A stretch of DNA of 9,313 bases from Methanobrevibacter sp. (GTDB taxonomy: Archaea > Methanobacteriota > Methanobacteria > Methanobacteriales > Methanobacteriaceae), in the NCBI GenBank assembly GCA_021442885.1, contig JABUVA010000014.1:1-9313 (forward strand), given 5' to 3'. Made by a program: the position numbers and the translations under genes. Each line of letters begins with the position of its first letter. Position 1 is the stretch's first letter. Below are positions 7,578 to 9,313 of this stretch, piece by piece. The notes below the pieces were generated by a model. It was not told where the DNA came from and did no database searches. It was given only the letters and a program-made list of their open reading frames with translations.

Positions 7578-8303
7578 TTAAAGTTTTCTTGCAAAAACAA
7601 GATAACCACTATGGCCAACCATTCGAGTTTTAGGTCTAACACCTTGTGGTCTAACTTCAAGACCTCTTTCAAGAGTTTCTATAATTTCTAAATCATAGAA
7701 ACCTAGTTTTTTAGCTACTCTATAAGCTATTTCTGCTTGGTCTATATAAGGTGCGTAAACTGCTAGCCAACCTCCAAGCTTTAAAGAAGCATAAACATCT
7801 TCAAATATTTCAAAAGGTTTTGGAAGATCAAGAAATACTAAATCAACATTATCTTCATCAATTCCAAGTTTAATATCCTTGTTTTTTACTTCAATATTTT
7901 TAATTCCAAAGTTTTCAATGTTTTTCAATGCAACTTCAGCAAAGTCTTCTCTTATTTCATATGTGTAAACTTTACCTGTTTGCCCAACAACATTTCCGAA
8001 GTTTAGTGCAATAGCTCCAGCTCCAGTTCCAGAATCAACTACTTTATCTCCGGCACCTAGGCCAGTTCTAGCTAAAACTGTTCCAATATCTTTTTGAATT
8101 AAAATAGAACAACGTCTATCCATTATTTCAATAAAATCATTTACTGTTGGTTTAATAATTTTAAAAGTGTGATCAAGGTGACTTTTAAGTTCATCGCCAA
8201 TATTTGCATTTGATGTTTGTTCACTGGATATTATTCCTAAATCACTTTGAAACTCTTTTCCTTCTTTTAAAATGTATTTTTTTCCTCTTTCATCCAGTAT
8301 CAT
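7578..8303 (-). CDS. trmI: tRNA (adenine-57/58-N1) methyltransferase, TrmI type
   Basis: This class I SAM-dependent enzyme forms m1A in the T-loop of tRNA. Archaeal TrmI (P. abyssi) modifies both A57 and A58, the first as a step toward 1-methylinosine. It is 241 residues from ATG 8303, or 251 from TTG 8333. Numbered from the TTG, the N-terminal domain carries DERGKKY (14-20) and FQSDLG. SAM motif I is VVDSGTGAGAIAL, followed by YEIREDFAEVA with the acidic ribose-binding residue, and the motif IV region is DLVFLDLPKP, matching DLPxP of archaeal TrmI. The C-terminus has the family segment RPKTRMVGHSGYLVFAR. The C-terminal half has no cysteine, so the inter-subunit disulfides of the Pyrococcus enzyme are absent, fitting a mesophile. 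TTG 8333 would overlap the htpX stop by 11 bases but lacks a ribosome site; ATG 8303 has GTGAT nine bases upstream. It is co-transcribed with htpX. Confidence 0.93.
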   Translation of the reverse strand: MILDERGKKYILKEGKEFQSDLGIISSEQTSNANIGDELKSHLDHTFKIIKPTVNDFIEIMDRRCSILIQKDIGTVLARTGLGAGDKVVDSGTGAGAIALNFGNVVGQTGKVYTYEIREDFAEVALKNIENFGIKNIEVKNKDIKLGIDEDNVDLVFLDLPKPFEIFEDVYASLKLGGWLAVYAPYIDQAEIAYRVAKKLGFYDLEIIETLERGLEVRPQGVRPKTRMVGHSGYLVFARKL

Positions 8304-8322
8304 CTTCAAACTATCACAACAT

Positions 8323-9294
8323 TTAATTTTCAAATTGAAGTTCAGCTAATCTACGTGCTCTTTTTAAACTATCAGGATGTGTAGAAAGTATTTCGGTGAA
8401 ATTATCGGAGCCTTTAGTAATATTGGAATCGTAGAATTTTCTTAAGTCTTCATCAGATATTTTACCATCATGATCAAAGTCTATTTCTTTAAAACAAGCA
8501 ACATCTCTTTCACAATTATCAATATCATTGGCGAAAAAAGCTCTATTTTTACTAACATCTTTAATTACTTTCTCATCAGTATTTGCAGCACCATAGGATA
8601 ATTTATAAAGTCCAGATACTAATGATGATGGTTTATTTCCAAATTCAACACTAGCTTCATCTGCATAATATTCTCTTATTCTTGAAACAGATAGCACTAC
8701 TAATTGTCCTATAAAGTATATTATAAATCCTATAATACCTACAATAATCATTGCTCCGGCGTTGTCATTATCCCTTCGAGAATATAAAAATGACATTGCA
8801 ACATAATAACAAATCATAGGTAATGCACTAACAATAGTGGTGATTGCCATATCACTATGTTTTATATGTCCAATTTCATGGCCAATAACCGCTTTAAGCT
8901 CATCATCGTCAAGTAAATTAATAATAGGGGATGTTAATGCAATATGTCCGCTATTTTTTGTTCTACCATATGCAAATGCATTAGGGAAGTTAACTTCAGA
9001 TATACCTATTTCTGGTGTTGGTATGCCTGCTTTAGCAGAAAGCTCTTCAACCATTCCACGAATTTTAGGAGATTCATTCTCAGAAAGAGGCCTTACATTC
9101 ATTGAATACTTTACTATTGTAGGGCCAATAAGGTATTGTATAAAGATAATAACAAGACTAAAACCTAACCAGGTAAACACTCCTGTTCTTATTCTTAAAA
9201 GAGTTAGTATTATTGCTATAAATATGAAAACAATAACAAACATAGCAAATGTGACTGCCCATAGCCTTAATCTAAGTTTCCATTTTCCACTCAT
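8323..9294 (-). CDS. htpX: HtpX-type membrane zinc metalloprotease with an EF-hand-like loop
   Basis: A 323-residue M48B protease of the cell membrane, related to HtpX, which removes damaged or misfolded membrane proteins. Two N-terminal membrane helices lie at about 12-33 and 39-62, and two more at about 149-171 and 180-203. The zinc motif is HEIGH at 139-143, with the third ligand Glu208 in SRIREYYADE. A substrate-strand region NAFAYG at 105-110 and the C-terminal STHPDSLKRARRL at 304-316 are typical. Unusual is residues 272-283, DFDHDGKISDED, which fits the 12-residue EF-hand loop (D1, D3, D5, G6, I8, D12). It lies between the protease core and the THP segment, flanked by possible helices (260-271 and 283-290). 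ATG 9294 follows GTGAT after five bases. It is the first gene of the unit with trmI. Confidence 0.95.
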   Translation of the reverse strand: MSGKWKLRLRLWAVTFAMFVIVFIFIAIILTLLRIRTGVFTWLGFSLVIIFIQYLIGPTIVKYSMNVRPLSENESPKIRGMVEELSAKAGIPTPEIGISEVNFPNAFAYGRTKNSGHIALTSPIINLLDDDELKAVIGHEIGHIKHSDMAITTIVSALPMICYYVAMSFLYSRRDNDNAGAMIIVGIIGFIIYFIGQLVVLSVSRIREYYADEASVEFGNKPSSLVSGLYKLSYGAANTDEKVIKDVSKNRAFFANDIDNCERDVACFKEIDFDHDGKISDEDLRKFYDSNITKGSDNFTEILSTHPDSLKRARRLAELQFEN

Positions 9295-9299
9295 TATTA

Positions 9300-9309
9300 A
9301 TCACACCCT
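9300..9309 (-). promoter_or_regulatory. Ribosome binding site of htpX
   Basis: The minus strand reads AGGGTGTGAT, with GTGAT ending five bases before the ATG at 9294. It supports that start. The htpX promoter must lie beyond the window edge. Confidence 0.6.
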
Positions 9310-9313
9310 ATAT

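Noticed and set aside
1..9313. Search for a defence island, prophage, CRISPR array, insertion sequence, tRNA or rRNA
   Set aside because: I saw no direct repeats with regular spacers, no transposase or integrase motifs, no terminal inverted repeats and no cloverleaf. Every gene has a recognisable family and the gaps are short.

Overview
The window reads as chromosomal DNA of a mesophilic, AT-rich methanogenic archaeon, most likely of the order Methanobacteriales (Methanobrevibacter-like). The grounds are an archaeal-type aspartyl-tRNA synthetase, an archaeal TrmI-type tRNA methyltransferase, an archaeal TGS-domain GTPase of the P. horikoshii PH0525 type, Shine-Dalgarno sites of the AGGTGAT/GAGGTG kind, oligo-T transcript ends and very AT-rich intergenic DNA. 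The genus is an inference from overall character, not from a database match.

Layout. Positions 1-194 hold no convincing gene, only the oligo-T end of the leftward transcript. Leftward unit 1 (2744 to 195) is aspS followed 15 nt later by a HI0933/BaiN-type flavoprotein. Leftward unit 2 (5821 to 2891) is ilvD followed 6 nt later by hisD, and it ends in a hairpin plus T7 terminator. A divergent control region (5822-5953) separates ilvD from a rightward pair (5954 to 7540): a TGS-domain GTPase and, 9 nt later, a small cysteine-rich protein of the C_GCAxxG_C_C family. That pair ends in a hairpin and T8 tract, facing leftward unit 3 (9294 to 7578): an HtpX membrane zinc protease followed by a TrmI tRNA m1A methyltransferase.

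Function. Most genes are housekeeping: charging of tRNA with aspartate, valine/isoleucine synthesis (IlvD), histidine synthesis (HisD), tRNA modification (TrmI) and membrane protein quality control (HtpX). AspRS carries His33 and Pro92 in its anticodon-binding domain, the signature of a non-discriminating enzyme, so the host probably makes Asn-tRNA(Asn) through Asp-tRNA(Asn) and GatCAB.

I see no phage, insertion sequence, CRISPR array, rRNA, tRNA or defence system. The points most worth following are a canonical EF-hand-like loop inside the soluble C-terminal part of HtpX, a four-cysteine cluster inside the GTPase next to a second cysteine-rich protein in the same transcript, and two adjacent inverted repeats over the putative ilvD promoter.
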